In this document: one piece after another, positions 46,581-54,652 of the stretch
Numbering within the stretch: position 1 is the stretch's first letter
Layout: every line of letters starts with the position of its first letter
DNA from: a virus
IMG/VR virus record: IMGVR_UViG_3300025101_000028
Coordinates: 1 to 61,787 of that record
DNA length: 61,787 nt
Reading direction: 5' to 3' (one strand)
Translations under genes and position numbers: made by a program
The notes under the pieces: generated by a model
The model's database searches: none
Told to the model about the DNA's origin: nothing
The model's input: the letters and a program-made list of their open reading frames with translations, nothing else

Positions 46581-46854
46581 CTTCTAATCTCCCATAGATA
46601 TAATTTTCTAAAACTAAATAGTTCTTTTCACCCTTTATTTCAATTTCAATCAACATTCTACGTTCAACAACAACATGATCACAGACTTCGACAAGAATCT
46701 TGCAGTCCTGTGCTTTGTCAAGAACTTTAACCACCAAGTATGGTGACTCTTGTTTCTTATAATCTTGTGGTAGAGCGATAAGTGACTCTTGTTTTTCTTC
46801 TTCATCATCGACAAGTTCAACAAGAACGTGTCTATTGTAAACGTGTGTAAACAT
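46567..46854 (-). CDS. GroES-like co-chaperonin
   Basis: 95 residues, the usual GroES length, AAGGAGA upstream. NRHVLVELVDDEEEKQESLIALPQDY and YLVVKVLDKAQD recall the GroES barrel with its mobile loop (about 22-36). GDxV and the closing strand YLVLENYIYGRL also fit. Sequence identity is low, so it is a suggestion. With the phage GroEL it could form a complete chamber, as T4 gp31 does with the host chaperonin. Confidence 0.5.
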   Translation of the reverse strand: MFTHVYNRHVLVELVDDEEEKQESLIALPQDYKKQESPYLVVKVLDKAQDCKILVEVCDHVVVERRMLIEIEIKGEKNYLVLENYIYGRLEDETD

Positions 46855-47106
46855 TTATTCTCCTTTTGTGTTTTGTTTTTCTTCTAAATCCGTTTCACAA
46901 TCATCCCACATAGATTTTTTACTTAATGGAATTGCATTTTTGAATATGTTCTCAACACACTCAATGCAGACATCATATAATAAAACATCTCCATCCTTTG
47001 GAGATCCATAGTGATGTGTAATTTCAACAGAGCAGTGATTTTCATTATCGAAAGTTGGAATGACCACTTTTTTGCACAATGCGCAAGTTTGTTTATCTTC
47101 TTCCAT
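46855..47106 (-). CDS. small zinc-binding protein
   Basis: 83 residues from the ATG at 47106 (GGAGG upstream). CALCKKV (8-11) and CIECVEN near residue 49 form a CxxC pair-of-pairs with His residues between. An acidic Glu-rich C-terminus follows. Likely zinc ribbon; role unknown. Confidence 0.7.
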   Translation of the reverse strand: MEEDKQTCALCKKVVIPTFDNENHCSVEITHHYGSPKDGDVLLYDVCIECVENIFKNAIPLSKKSMWDDCETDLEEKQNTKGE

Positions 47107-47192
47107 ACAACCTCCAATAAAATTAAACTTGTCACGCAAAGAAGAGTTGCCACAAGTTCTATTCAACACCATAAGTCGAACAGCATAATTAT

Positions 47193-47221
47193 ATTATAAC
47201 ACATTATCTATTGTTTGTCAA
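47193..47221 (-). promoter_or_regulatory. promoter
   Basis: TTGACA (47216-47221), 17 bp and TATAAT (47193-47198) drive the zinc-binding gene and possibly the GroES-like gene behind it. Confidence 0.8.
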
Positions 47222-47230
47222 ATGTTTTAT

Positions 47231-47857
47231 TTATTTTTTATATGGTTGTAGTTTAAAACCATCAATATGTTTTGCCAATGGTTTGCTTTTGGGGTGCTTT
47301 TCCACTGCGTATTTGTTATAGTAACCTATTGCATCTTGAGGGTTAGAAAATTGTTTTGATAATTTTGGACTAAAAACATTTACACCATTATAGTCTGTTG
47401 GGTAGAAATTTACAAACCAGTCCTCAGACAACATTTTGTCGGTAATACTTCCATCTTCGTCTTGATTAAGGTAGATTTCAATCCAACCTCCTACTGGTGC
47501 ATATGATGGATCTGGACGAAGTTTAGAGTAGTGTTGGAACCGATTTTGATATATATCATGTGCTTCAAACTCCGAATCACCTCTGGGGAGTTTAAGAAAG
47601 ATTGGTTCATCAATCGCATCTGCTAGTTCTGTGGCATGAATTGGATCTTGTCCGTAAAGTGTGACTAATTTCTCATGATTCTTAGGATTATCAATTTGCA
47701 TTCCACGATCACCTGCTGCTTGTATGTATGTGTCTGTGTTTTTGTAGGGCTTCACCATGTCTTCAGCATCTTGTCTGCGTTTGTCAAAAACTCTTCGACT
47801 CATACTTTTGTATTCTTCTGTTATAAATTGTTCTAATTTTTGTTTTGTAAGTTTCAT
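47231..47857 (-). CDS. leader-tagged protein, paralogue 3
   Basis: 208 residues. Leader MKLTKQKLEQFITEEYKSMS, then RRVFDKRRQ, KLVTLYGQDPIHATELADAIDEP, which matches paralogues at 35.9-37.1 kb in the first 90 residues. The remainder differs. ATGA overlap with the upstream leader-tagged gene. Confidence 0.7.
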   Translation of the reverse strand: MKLTKQKLEQFITEEYKSMSRRVFDKRRQDAEDMVKPYKNTDTYIQAAGDRGMQIDNPKNHEKLVTLYGQDPIHATELADAIDEPIFLKLPRGDSEFEAHDIYQNRFQHYSKLRPDPSYAPVGGWIEIYLNQDEDGSITDKMLSEDWFVNFYPTDYNGVNVFSPKLSKQFSNPQDAIGYYNKYAVEKHPKSKPLAKHIDGFKLQPYKK

Positions 47858-48567
47858 TTTTTTAATCTTTTCTCATAATCTAAATCTTTACGAACCGATT
47901 TTCTTATTTTTTCTTTTTTCATTTGTTCGATTTGTTCATCTGTTATTCTAGGAATTTCAGAGGAATCTATGTTAAAAGAACCAAACCGGCGAGAAGGGTG
48001 TGTTGGGTCAAGTTCAGAGTGAAACTGCTTTCTTGGTCCTTTATCACCTACGTACTGTTTCATCATTTCTTCATCTCTAATCATTTCTTGTCCGCGTTGA
48101 CCCATGAACTCGTACCTTTCGTAACGTTCTTTTTCTGATGGGCTCATGTGGATTCTGTGAATGTAAGGCTCGTCTTCAAAACCATCTCTTCCTGGTGCAA
48201 AAGGATCGTTATCTGAGCTATAAATTGCGTCTTGAACGTCTAGTGTGTCCAAAAGTTCTCTGGCTTGGACAAAGCCTTCCTCATCGCTGTTTAGTAAAGT
48301 TTTTAATTTTTCTTTATTTTCAGGTGATAATCTTGGATTTTGATCAATCGCATCATTTAAATCATTGCCTTTATAAAGATACTTACCTTGTCCATATTTT
48401 TGCATTTGTCTTGGGTCATACTCACCAGAAACATATCTTCTACCAGAAACTTTTGGCACGTTTCTAAGCAACGGTGATTTATATTGATCATCGCCATTTG
48501 TTTCATTAAGAACATTTTCTAATTCTTCTTTAATTATTTGTCGTAACTGTTGGTTTGTGATCTTCAT
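47854..48567 (-). CDS. leader-tagged charged protein
   Basis: 237 residues, AGGAGA upstream. Leader MKITNQQLRQIIKEELENVLNE. The body is rich in Asp, Glu, Arg, Tyr and Pro with little hydrophobic core and a basic end (KSVRKDLDYEKRLKK). Possibly a disordered head-internal protein, inferred from leader and composition. Confidence 0.65.
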   Translation of the reverse strand: MKITNQQLRQIIKEELENVLNETNGDDQYKSPLLRNVPKVSGRRYVSGEYDPRQMQKYGQGKYLYKGNDLNDAIDQNPRLSPENKEKLKTLLNSDEEGFVQARELLDTLDVQDAIYSSDNDPFAPGRDGFEDEPYIHRIHMSPSEKERYERYEFMGQRGQEMIRDEEMMKQYVGDKGPRKQFHSELDPTHPSRRFGSFNIDSSEIPRITDEQIEQMKKEKIRKSVRKDLDYEKRLKK

Positions 48568-48582
48568 CTTATTTCTCCTAAT

Positions 48583-48613
48583 AAAAAACCCTATGATAAA
48601 TAGTCATAGGGTT
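48583..48613 (-). terminator. rho-independent terminator
   Basis: Minus-strand AAACCCTATGA/TCATAGGGTTT hairpin followed by a T run, just after the 48639..48824 gene. It separates the RNR unit from the leader-tagged genes. Confidence 0.8.
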
Positions 48614-48638
48614 TGTAAATAACAAGAAAATAGACTTT

Positions 48639-48824
48639 TTACTCTTCGTTTTTCTTAGCTTGAATTTCTTTGCGAAGTTCTTGGAATTGACCTCTGGCTT
48701 CATGAAGAGTCTTTCTGGCACGGACAGCTGCTGCTTTGTAACCATAGGACTTTTCATCCACTTTTTCTATGTCCTCAAGAATGGCTTGAAGTCTTTCAAT
48801 TAATTGTTCTAGTTTTTGTTTCAT
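48639..48824 (-). CDS. small helical protein
   Basis: 61 residues, GGAGA upstream. MKQKLEQLIERLQAILED keeps the KQKLEQLI core of the leader family. A helical, basic C-terminus follows. A coiled coil is likely. It sits between the RNR gene and a terminator. Confidence 0.7.
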   Translation of the reverse strand: MKQKLEQLIERLQAILEDIEKVDEKSYGYKAAAVRARKTLHEARGQFQELRKEIQAKKNEE

Positions 48825-48835
48825 GTTTTCTCCAT

Positions 48836-50692
48836 TTAGTTAATTTCACAAGCACCGCCGGCACACGCCAGTTCGCCTGTAAGGTTAGTGTTGTCATCGA
48901 TTTCGATAACTTTGTCCAAGTCAACTTCTTTTAAAGAAGGCAGTAAGGCTTCATAATCTTCCTTGGTGCAATCTTCAAAAGGAGCTTGTTTGTAAGAGTG
49001 TTCTGAATAGGGTAAGACGGACAAACCATTATAGTTATGTTTGTTATTCCACATCCAGTCTCCAACCTCTTGCCACTCGTCAGGTTTGATAGTAATAGTG
49101 GCCGATACATTATTAGTGTTTTGGCCTTTTCTATGTCCTGTCTTTACCCATTCGAGATGGACTTTCTTTACTCTCTCAAGTAAATCTAATGCTGATTCGT
49201 GCCGCGTAATTGACCCTTCAGGGGCTTTTTGAGGCACAGAGATTACAGCAGTATCGTGAGGTCTAAAATATTCGTCCTCAACTAATTCAGGGTGGTTCAC
49301 CTGAAGGTAAGTGTAAATAGATTCGCCCTTACCTACGCGGATTCTACGTAGATAATAGTCGTTATGCCACGCATGAATTCCAGAACTTGTTCCAAGAGTC
49401 AAGCTTGTTGTTCCTGCTGGTTTTACAGTTGTGCAACGAGAAGCAGGACCTATTCCAATCTGTTTCGCTACTTGTGCATTTAGCTCTTTTACACAGTTTG
49501 CAGCTCTTGGCATATCTAATTCAAGAACTTTTCCGGATGCTATACCGGTCATTGAGACTCCAATTAAATAATCTTTCTCTGTGTTTCTCTTCCAGACAGG
49601 TCGAAGATAATGAAAATCAGTGTAAGCTGCTTGAAGTGTTCCTATGATAGCTGCTGCTTGGGCTCTGTTATCCAATTCATCTTGGTTTTCAACATCAGAG
49701 ACATTGATCTCTGTCAAATTACAAAATTGAAATGGTCTCAGAGAGATTTCGCAACATGGATTACAGCCATAGTCTTTATCATTAGTAAAATAAAAACCAG
49801 GTTCTCCGGCACCAGATGCCTTTACACGCTCCCAAAGCCTTAAAAAAGTCTCTTTGTCAATACGGTGCCTCATTACCACTACAGAATTATTTGCACGTCC
49901 TCTTTGGGGATTCTCCTCCCACCAAGCACCACTTTTGGCTCCAAGCATGGCGTCATCAGTTGCAGAAAATAGCGAAATCAAAGCAGCCCTTCTGATACCG
50001 CCAGCCAATACAGCATCAGCAACATGGCATATAATATCATGAACTTCAAGTGTAGTAAGTTGGTCTCCATTTTCTTTTTGCTCTAGAATCCCTGAGATTT
50101 TCACAAGACACTCTTTTAGTGGTTGTGGTCCGGGTGCTTTACCACCTGATGTTACTAATCTTGCACCCTTTGGGCGAATATCTGAAAAGTCAAAGCGCAA
50201 TTTTGATCCTCCTGTAAAGTATGCCTTCATTAATGCATTGATAGAATCTGACCATCCTTCAATAGAGTCTCCAATAAGAAAACGTCTGGTTCTTTTACCA
50301 GTTGGTTTTTTTATGTTAGGTAGTTTTTCAACATGATGATTTTGAACTGAGTATCCTACGCCAGTTCCACCAAGAAGAAGAAACATTATCTCTCCAAAAA
50401 CTTTCATATGATCAATTGGAGCATAAGCACAGTTAAATATTCTGTTGGGTGATACATCAATAGGTTTGCCACCAAATTGCATGCTTCTCATGGAAGGTAA
50501 CACTTCTTTTCTGTAAACATAACCATAAGCCCAGTTAATTGTTTCTTTTAAACTGGGAAATTTTTTAAAGTGCATTTCTTTATTTCTAGTAACCAATTCG
50601 TTCCAGTTCTCTCTTCTCTCTAGCTCTGGTATGTACCGAGCGTATTTCATGTGGACTGTTATATCCGATAGTATTTTGTTTTCTATAGCCAT
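48836..50692 (-). CDS. nrdJ: adenosylcobalamin-dependent ribonucleoside-triphosphate reductase
   Basis: 618 residues. CNPCCEISLRPFQFCNLTEIN, GGTGVGYSVQ, PAGTTSLTLGTSSGIH and the redox pair at the end (CAGGACEIN) define the monomeric class II RNR. It reduces ribonucleoside triphosphates to deoxy forms using a cobalamin-derived radical, so the host or environment must supply B12. Electrons could come from the phage glutaredoxin. AAGGAGA ribosome site; it precedes the small helical gene. Confidence 0.95.
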   Translation of the reverse strand: MAIENKILSDITVHMKYARYIPELERRENWNELVTRNKEMHFKKFPSLKETINWAYGYVYRKEVLPSMRSMQFGGKPIDVSPNRIFNCAYAPIDHMKVFGEIMFLLLGGTGVGYSVQNHHVEKLPNIKKPTGKRTRRFLIGDSIEGWSDSINALMKAYFTGGSKLRFDFSDIRPKGARLVTSGGKAPGPQPLKECLVKISGILEQKENGDQLTTLEVHDIICHVADAVLAGGIRRAALISLFSATDDAMLGAKSGAWWEENPQRGRANNSVVVMRHRIDKETFLRLWERVKASGAGEPGFYFTNDKDYGCNPCCEISLRPFQFCNLTEINVSDVENQDELDNRAQAAAIIGTLQAAYTDFHYLRPVWKRNTEKDYLIGVSMTGIASGKVLELDMPRAANCVKELNAQVAKQIGIGPASRCTTVKPAGTTSLTLGTSSGIHAWHNDYYLRRIRVGKGESIYTYLQVNHPELVEDEYFRPHDTAVISVPQKAPEGSITRHESALDLLERVKKVHLEWVKTGHRKGQNTNNVSATITIKPDEWQEVGDWMWNNKHNYNGLSVLPYSEHSYKQAPFEDCTKEDYEALLPSLKEVDLDKVIEIDDNTNLTGELACAGGACEIN

Positions 50693-50708
50693 TCTATTCT
50701 CCTTATTG

Positions 50709-52064
50709 TTATTTAGATCCTGATAGTTTTGTGTAATACTTTTGAAGATTTGACAGTTGTTCTTTGGCGTTCAACTGTGGAGGTTCTTCATCACCTCTTC
50801 TTTCTAAGACATCTATTGATACAGTTGACCAATCAACTGCAGCAGGAAAGACCAGTCCATCTGGTCCGTTTCTGTTCTTAGCAATAAATATACGCCCCGA
50901 ATTAGCTTGCTTATCTTGCGGAGTTCTCGATAGTGAAAAAATAAAGTCAGCAACAAAACACTTGTTAAAAGCTTCTGATATGGACTCCATTGTGATAACT
51001 TCAGCATTAAGACCTCCACGGTTTGTTTGAGACGCTGTAATAAAGGCACATTCAAATTCAGTTGCCATACCTCTAAGTTCTTCATAAATACTTTCCAAGT
51101 CGTGCCTCTTTTCTGCTCCATGGGATATTGGTCGAAGCAAATCAGCATAGTCAACAATGACAATATCAGGTAAGATATTTTGCTTTTTTAGCTTCTCTAG
51201 ATGATTCTTTATGGACTTAGTTGAAGCAGACTTGGTTGGGTATTCTTTGATAATTAGTTTGCCTGATACGTCTTGTATCTTTTCTTTTACTAAATCTTTA
51301 GAGTCCATAATATCTCGAAGATCAATTTTGGCAAGACATGAGTCGTACCGAATACCAACAACAGTATCAGCAAGCTCTAAAGTATAATGTACAACCTTCT
51401 TGCCTAGCATTAAAGCTTGTGCTCCAAGATGAACCAGTACCATTGACTTACCAGCACCAGTTGGGGCAATAACAACAGCTAGTTCTTTAGCTCCGATACC
51501 TCCTTTGGTTATTTCGTCTATGCGTTGCCAACCTGTTGTTATTGGCTTACGTGACTTCTTAACGTAACGTTCATCCACATCCATAAACCAATCATGACCA
51601 AAGTTTTGATCATTACCTTTTGACAAAGCTTCGTTGATTATCTTTGTAATTGAGTCATAGTTTCCTTTCTTCACCAAATTTGCAGACTCAAGTATAGCTT
51701 TCTTTAAACATTGTTTCTTGCAAAAGTCAATGGCTTGATCTTTAATATACGCCTTATCGTTGACATCATCTGATTGTATTCTAACTAAAAAGTCCCTTAG
51801 TTGTTTATTGACAGCACCATCATAATTACTATTGCCCTTTTTAATTTCTGTGTGTAAAGTGGCAAAGTGTGGGTGTTGATTATACTTTTCCCTATAATCT
51901 AAAATTATTTCAACAAAAGCTCTAAGATATGAGGAGTCAAAAAATTCCAACTCCAATATCTCTGTTATTTGATCACAAAAAGGTCTATCCTCCATCATTA
52001 ATCTAGCAACGCTTTCTTGAAACTTCTTGCCGTAACCGACAAAAGTGTCTTTATCCTTATTCAT
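50709..52064 (-). CDS. replicative DNA helicase (DnaB/gp41-like)
   Basis: 451 residues. Walker A APTGAGKS (200-207), Walker B DIVIVDYADLL (about 300) and the ASQTNRGG segment with the following RTPQDK match RecA-fold replicative helicases. The N-terminal 150 residues are helical, as in DnaB N-domains. It unwinds DNA at the fork, 5' to 3'. A gp41-like role is favoured by the gp32-like SSB and UvsX nearby. No primase is seen in the window. Confidence 0.9.
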   Translation of the reverse strand: MNKDKDTFVGYGKKFQESVARLMMEDRPFCDQITEILELEFFDSSYLRAFVEIILDYREKYNQHPHFATLHTEIKKGNSNYDGAVNKQLRDFLVRIQSDDVNDKAYIKDQAIDFCKKQCLKKAILESANLVKKGNYDSITKIINEALSKGNDQNFGHDWFMDVDERYVKKSRKPITTGWQRIDEITKGGIGAKELAVVIAPTGAGKSMVLVHLGAQALMLGKKVVHYTLELADTVVGIRYDSCLAKIDLRDIMDSKDLVKEKIQDVSGKLIIKEYPTKSASTKSIKNHLEKLKKQNILPDIVIVDYADLLRPISHGAEKRHDLESIYEELRGMATEFECAFITASQTNRGGLNAEVITMESISEAFNKCFVADFIFSLSRTPQDKQANSGRIFIAKNRNGPDGLVFPAAVDWSTVSIDVLERRGDEEPPQLNAKEQLSNLQKYYTKLSGSK

Positions 52065-52086
52065 ATTATCCTCCGAATGTTTTATA

Positions 52087-52115
52087 AGTATAACCTATTA
52101 TCTCTAAATTGTCAA
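52087..52115 (-). promoter_or_regulatory. promoter of helicase gene
   Basis: TTGACA (52110-52115), 17 bp and TATACT (52087-52092). Confidence 0.75.
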
Positions 52116-53068
52116 GAAATAATTTGTTTAAAGTTTAAAAACAATTTATCTAAATTGATTGTTATCTGTCCGTCGCGCATCAAATACTTTTGAAATTGTA
52201 TTTTATTCCACTCAGGTTCAAAATTATTTAAAGAAAATTCTACTTTTTGTCTCGATGTTCCTGACATTACTGGTTTGTACAGTTGCATGATATCATAATT
52301 ATTTTCTATAAGATCCAATCCAGACAATATATTTTCATGAAGTTTAACCGGTTTGTCCACGTTTCTGCAAAACTCTGCAAGCGATTCAACAGTTTGAACT
52401 TCTTCGTTGCCCATAAAAGGAAAACGATTTTTAATTGTTTTAAGCCCAGCCCGAGGTATGCCTGGTAAGTTATCTGACTTATCTCCTGCAATGGCTCTAG
52501 CAAGGGCAAAATTATTGGGATGAATACCGTGTTCATCCATAAGACTAGACTTATCCACCAGTTTTTTCTGGATTGGTCTGTACAGGTACACTCCATCTCC
52601 GAGCAACTGGAAAAAGTCTCTGTCGCTTGAGACAATATATTTATCCCATTCTCTATATTTATCGTGTCCACAAGCATAAGCGATAATATCATCGGCTTCC
52701 ACATAGTCCACAACGATTTGAATTGTAGGTGTTTCATTTAAGTACTCCACGAGTTTTACATATTGTTCTGCTTTATTAATTTTTTGTTCTGATTCGTTTA
52801 ACTCGACCATACGTCTGTTGAACCTAACAGGTTTTCTTCCAGCCTTATAATCTTTGTTCATTTCTTTGCGTTTAGCGGAACCAGAATGGCCATCCCACGC
52901 AATTATAATCTCGTCCGGTGTAAACATACCACAGACTTTTTGAAGGCTCTTTATAAAGCCTATACAGCCGCCTATTGGATGCCCATCAGGTGCTAGTGCT
53001 GGGTTAACAATATAGTTTCTAAGAAACATATTAAGCCCATCAATTATTAATAATTTTTTATTTTCCAT
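52112..53068 (-). CDS. 5'-3' exonuclease (T4 RNase H / T5 D15 type)
   Basis: 318 residues from the ATG at 53068 (GGAGG upstream). The metal-binding acidic motifs are present: LLIIDGLNM (6-14), VEADD (123-127), SSDRDF (147-152) and GDKSDNLPGI (195-204), and the KRKEMNKDYKAGRKP region fits. It removes RNA primers and flaps during replication. Overlaps by 11 nt a tiny membrane peptide gene. Confidence 0.9.
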   Translation of the reverse strand: MENKKLLIIDGLNMFLRNYIVNPALAPDGHPIGGCIGFIKSLQKVCGMFTPDEIIIAWDGHSGSAKRKEMNKDYKAGRKPVRFNRRMVELNESEQKINKAEQYVKLVEYLNETPTIQIVVDYVEADDIIAYACGHDKYREWDKYIVSSDRDFFQLLGDGVYLYRPIQKKLVDKSSLMDEHGIHPNNFALARAIAGDKSDNLPGIPRAGLKTIKNRFPFMGNEEVQTVESLAEFCRNVDKPVKLHENILSGLDLIENNYDIMQLYKPVMSGTSRQKVEFSLNNFEPEWNKIQFQKYLMRDGQITINLDKLFLNFKQIIS

Positions 53069-53156
53069 TTGGCCTCCAATGAATGGCAATTGAACCAATC
53101 ACTGGGAGGCCTATAAATACGATTGCAAAAGCAATCCATAAGTTTATGTATTCCAT
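53058..53156 (-). CDS. tiny membrane peptide
   Basis: 32 residues, GGAGG 5 nt before the ATG, promoter upstream. A single hydrophobic span (NLWIAFAIVFIGLPVIGSIAI). The stop lies inside the ribosome site/start of the exonuclease. Function unknown; possibly a coupling leader. Confidence 0.6.
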   Translation of the reverse strand: MEYINLWIAFAIVFIGLPVIGSIAIHWRPNGK

Positions 53157-53174
53157 ATTTCCTCCGATAATATT

Positions 53175-53203
53175 ATTATAACACGTTGTGTGTTTTTTGT
53201 CAA
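53175..53203 (-). promoter_or_regulatory. promoter of peptide/exonuclease unit
   Basis: TTGACA (53198-53203), 17 bp and TATAAT (53175-53180). Confidence 0.8.
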
Positions 53204-53211
53204 GTAAGTAA

Positions 53212-53243
53212 ATAAAAAAAACCCCTAACACATGTTAGGGGCC
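53212..53243 (-). terminator. rho-independent terminator after uvsX
   Basis: Minus-strand GGCCCCTAACA/TGTTAGGGG hairpin followed by eight T, located 25 bp past the uvsX stop. A strong, ordinary terminator. Confidence 0.9.
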
Positions 53244-53268
53244 AACAACAGGAGCTTAGTTTTTATGA

Positions 53269-54387
53269 CTAATCATCTATGTCATCTGGTATTATATTAG
53301 AACCAGTTGACTCAAATTTCTTTATTAATTCTTCATCCATAATTTTTATTATTAATTTTTTAAACTTATCATCTTTAAGTTTTTCAGTCCACTCTTTTGA
53401 GCGGAACTTTTGTTCTGTTCCTTTCTCATCTTTAACATAACACCATCCGCCACCAACACGATAGGCTGATGATTGCTTGATTACTTCAAGCCAAGACTCT
53501 TCATCCATGATGCCAATTCTATCACCCCAACGAATTTGAAATACTGCCATTCTATCTTGTGTTCCAAAGCGAGACTTCTTAATCTTTGCTTTCACTTCAG
53601 AGCCAACTCGTCTTCCTGATTCATCAAAAACAAATGAGGCCTTGGATTTACGACCTGTAAGCCAGATTCGAAGAGAACTGAAATATTCAATTGCTTTACC
53701 ACCGGGTGCAATGAAAGGTGTAGTCAGGGCTTCGGCGATGTTACTGGTTATATTTGTCTTAAGTTGGTTGACAAGAACCAAGGTGTGTTGACCATTAGCC
53801 AAAGGGATAGTTAGTTTTGGAAATGCTTTAGAGAAGATCCTTGGTTTAACTGCCATTGATGATTGAGGGTTGAAGTCACCTTCAATGTCTTTATCAGATG
53901 GAGTTGCTGCGATGGAATCCCAAATAAAAACAAATTGTTGTTGATGACCATGTTGATCCATCATATCTTCTATTCCTTTAAGGACTAACTCAACAGAAAC
54001 TGCTTGGACGTAAAGAAAGTCACCGTTCATATCAATCCCAGAGTCTTTTAGAAACTGTGGGTCTATTGCTGATTCTGCGTCAAAATAAACAACATATTTT
54101 CCTTGCTTCTGTGCTTGAACTGCTATTTGAACAGCGAGATAGGACTTGCCTACAGATGACAGACCAGCGATTTCTGATATTTTACCAACAGGAATACCTG
54201 CCATCTTTCCTTTACATATAATTGAGTCGAGCCATCGAGATCCTGTTGGTATCCATTCCTTTACTTCAGTTGGATTCTCTTTTCTAAGATCGTGTGCTGC
54301 TTCGATGCCCATAGACTTGTTCATTGATTTTTTGAGATCTGCTATTGAGATCTTTCCGGCTTTTGCCATGTGTATTATTTTTCCCAT
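53269..54387 (-). CDS. uvsX: UvsX/RecA-type recombinase
   Basis: 372 residues. Walker A GLSSVGKS (75-82), the VVYFDAESA strand with catalytic Glu, and VFIWDSIAATPSD (Walker B) match RecA/UvsX. It pairs homologous DNA and starts recombination-dependent replication, as in T4, working with the gp32-like SSB encoded next. An alternative start at Met7 is possible; the AAGGAT site fits Met1. Confidence 0.9.
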   Translation of the reverse strand: MGKIIHMAKAGKISIADLKKSMNKSMGIEAAHDLRKENPTEVKEWIPTGSRWLDSIICKGKMAGIPVGKISEIAGLSSVGKSYLAVQIAVQAQKQGKYVVYFDAESAIDPQFLKDSGIDMNGDFLYVQAVSVELVLKGIEDMMDQHGHQQQFVFIWDSIAATPSDKDIEGDFNPQSSMAVKPRIFSKAFPKLTIPLANGQHTLVLVNQLKTNITSNIAEALTTPFIAPGGKAIEYFSSLRIWLTGRKSKASFVFDESGRRVGSEVKAKIKKSRFGTQDRMAVFQIRWGDRIGIMDEESWLEVIKQSSAYRVGGGWCYVKDEKGTEQKFRSKEWTEKLKDDKFKKLIIKIMDEELIKKFESTGSNIIPDDIDD

Positions 54388-54475
54388 TGTTATCCTTGTA
54401 GTTGAAAGTGGGAAGCTTTTTATTGTAGGTCAGCTTCCCAAAACCTTTGGTCTTCATTCAGCTCATCTTATGGCT

Positions 54476-54595
54476 CTACTCTTCACTTGTCTCTTCTTCT
54501 ACAACCTCTTCTTGAGGGTTCTCAACTTCTAGTTTTGAAGTATCTTCTTCTTCGTCGCCACATGCGAGAAAAGTTATTAAAAATAAATTAATCAT
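54476..54595 (-). CDS. tiny acidic predicted lipoprotein
   Basis: 39 residues, GGAGA upstream. MINLFLITFLAC is a short signal with lipobox-like FLAC, Gly at +2, followed by an acidic tail (DEEEDTS, VVEEETSEE). Third case of a signal peptide without basic residues. Function unknown; lies between UvsX and SSB. Confidence 0.6.
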   Translation of the reverse strand: MINLFLITFLACGDEEEDTSKLEVENPQEEVVEEETSEE

Positions 54596-54621
54596 TTTGT
54601 CTCCTTTATTTGATTAAAAGT

Positions 54622-54641
54622 GCCCTCATAACGGAGAGGGC
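54622..54641 (-). terminator. weak terminator hairpin
   Basis: GCCCTC/GAGGGC stem on the minus strand just after the SSB stop, followed by ACTTTTAAT. A reduced T run makes it a weak or partial terminator. Confidence 0.5.
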
Positions 54642-54652
54642 AGCCGGCTCTC

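Noticed and set aside
54408-54440. Terminator hairpin (GGGAAGCT/AGCTTCCC) upstream of uvsX
   Set aside because: The stem is good but no T run follows on the minus strand, so termination is not supported; it may affect mRNA stability.
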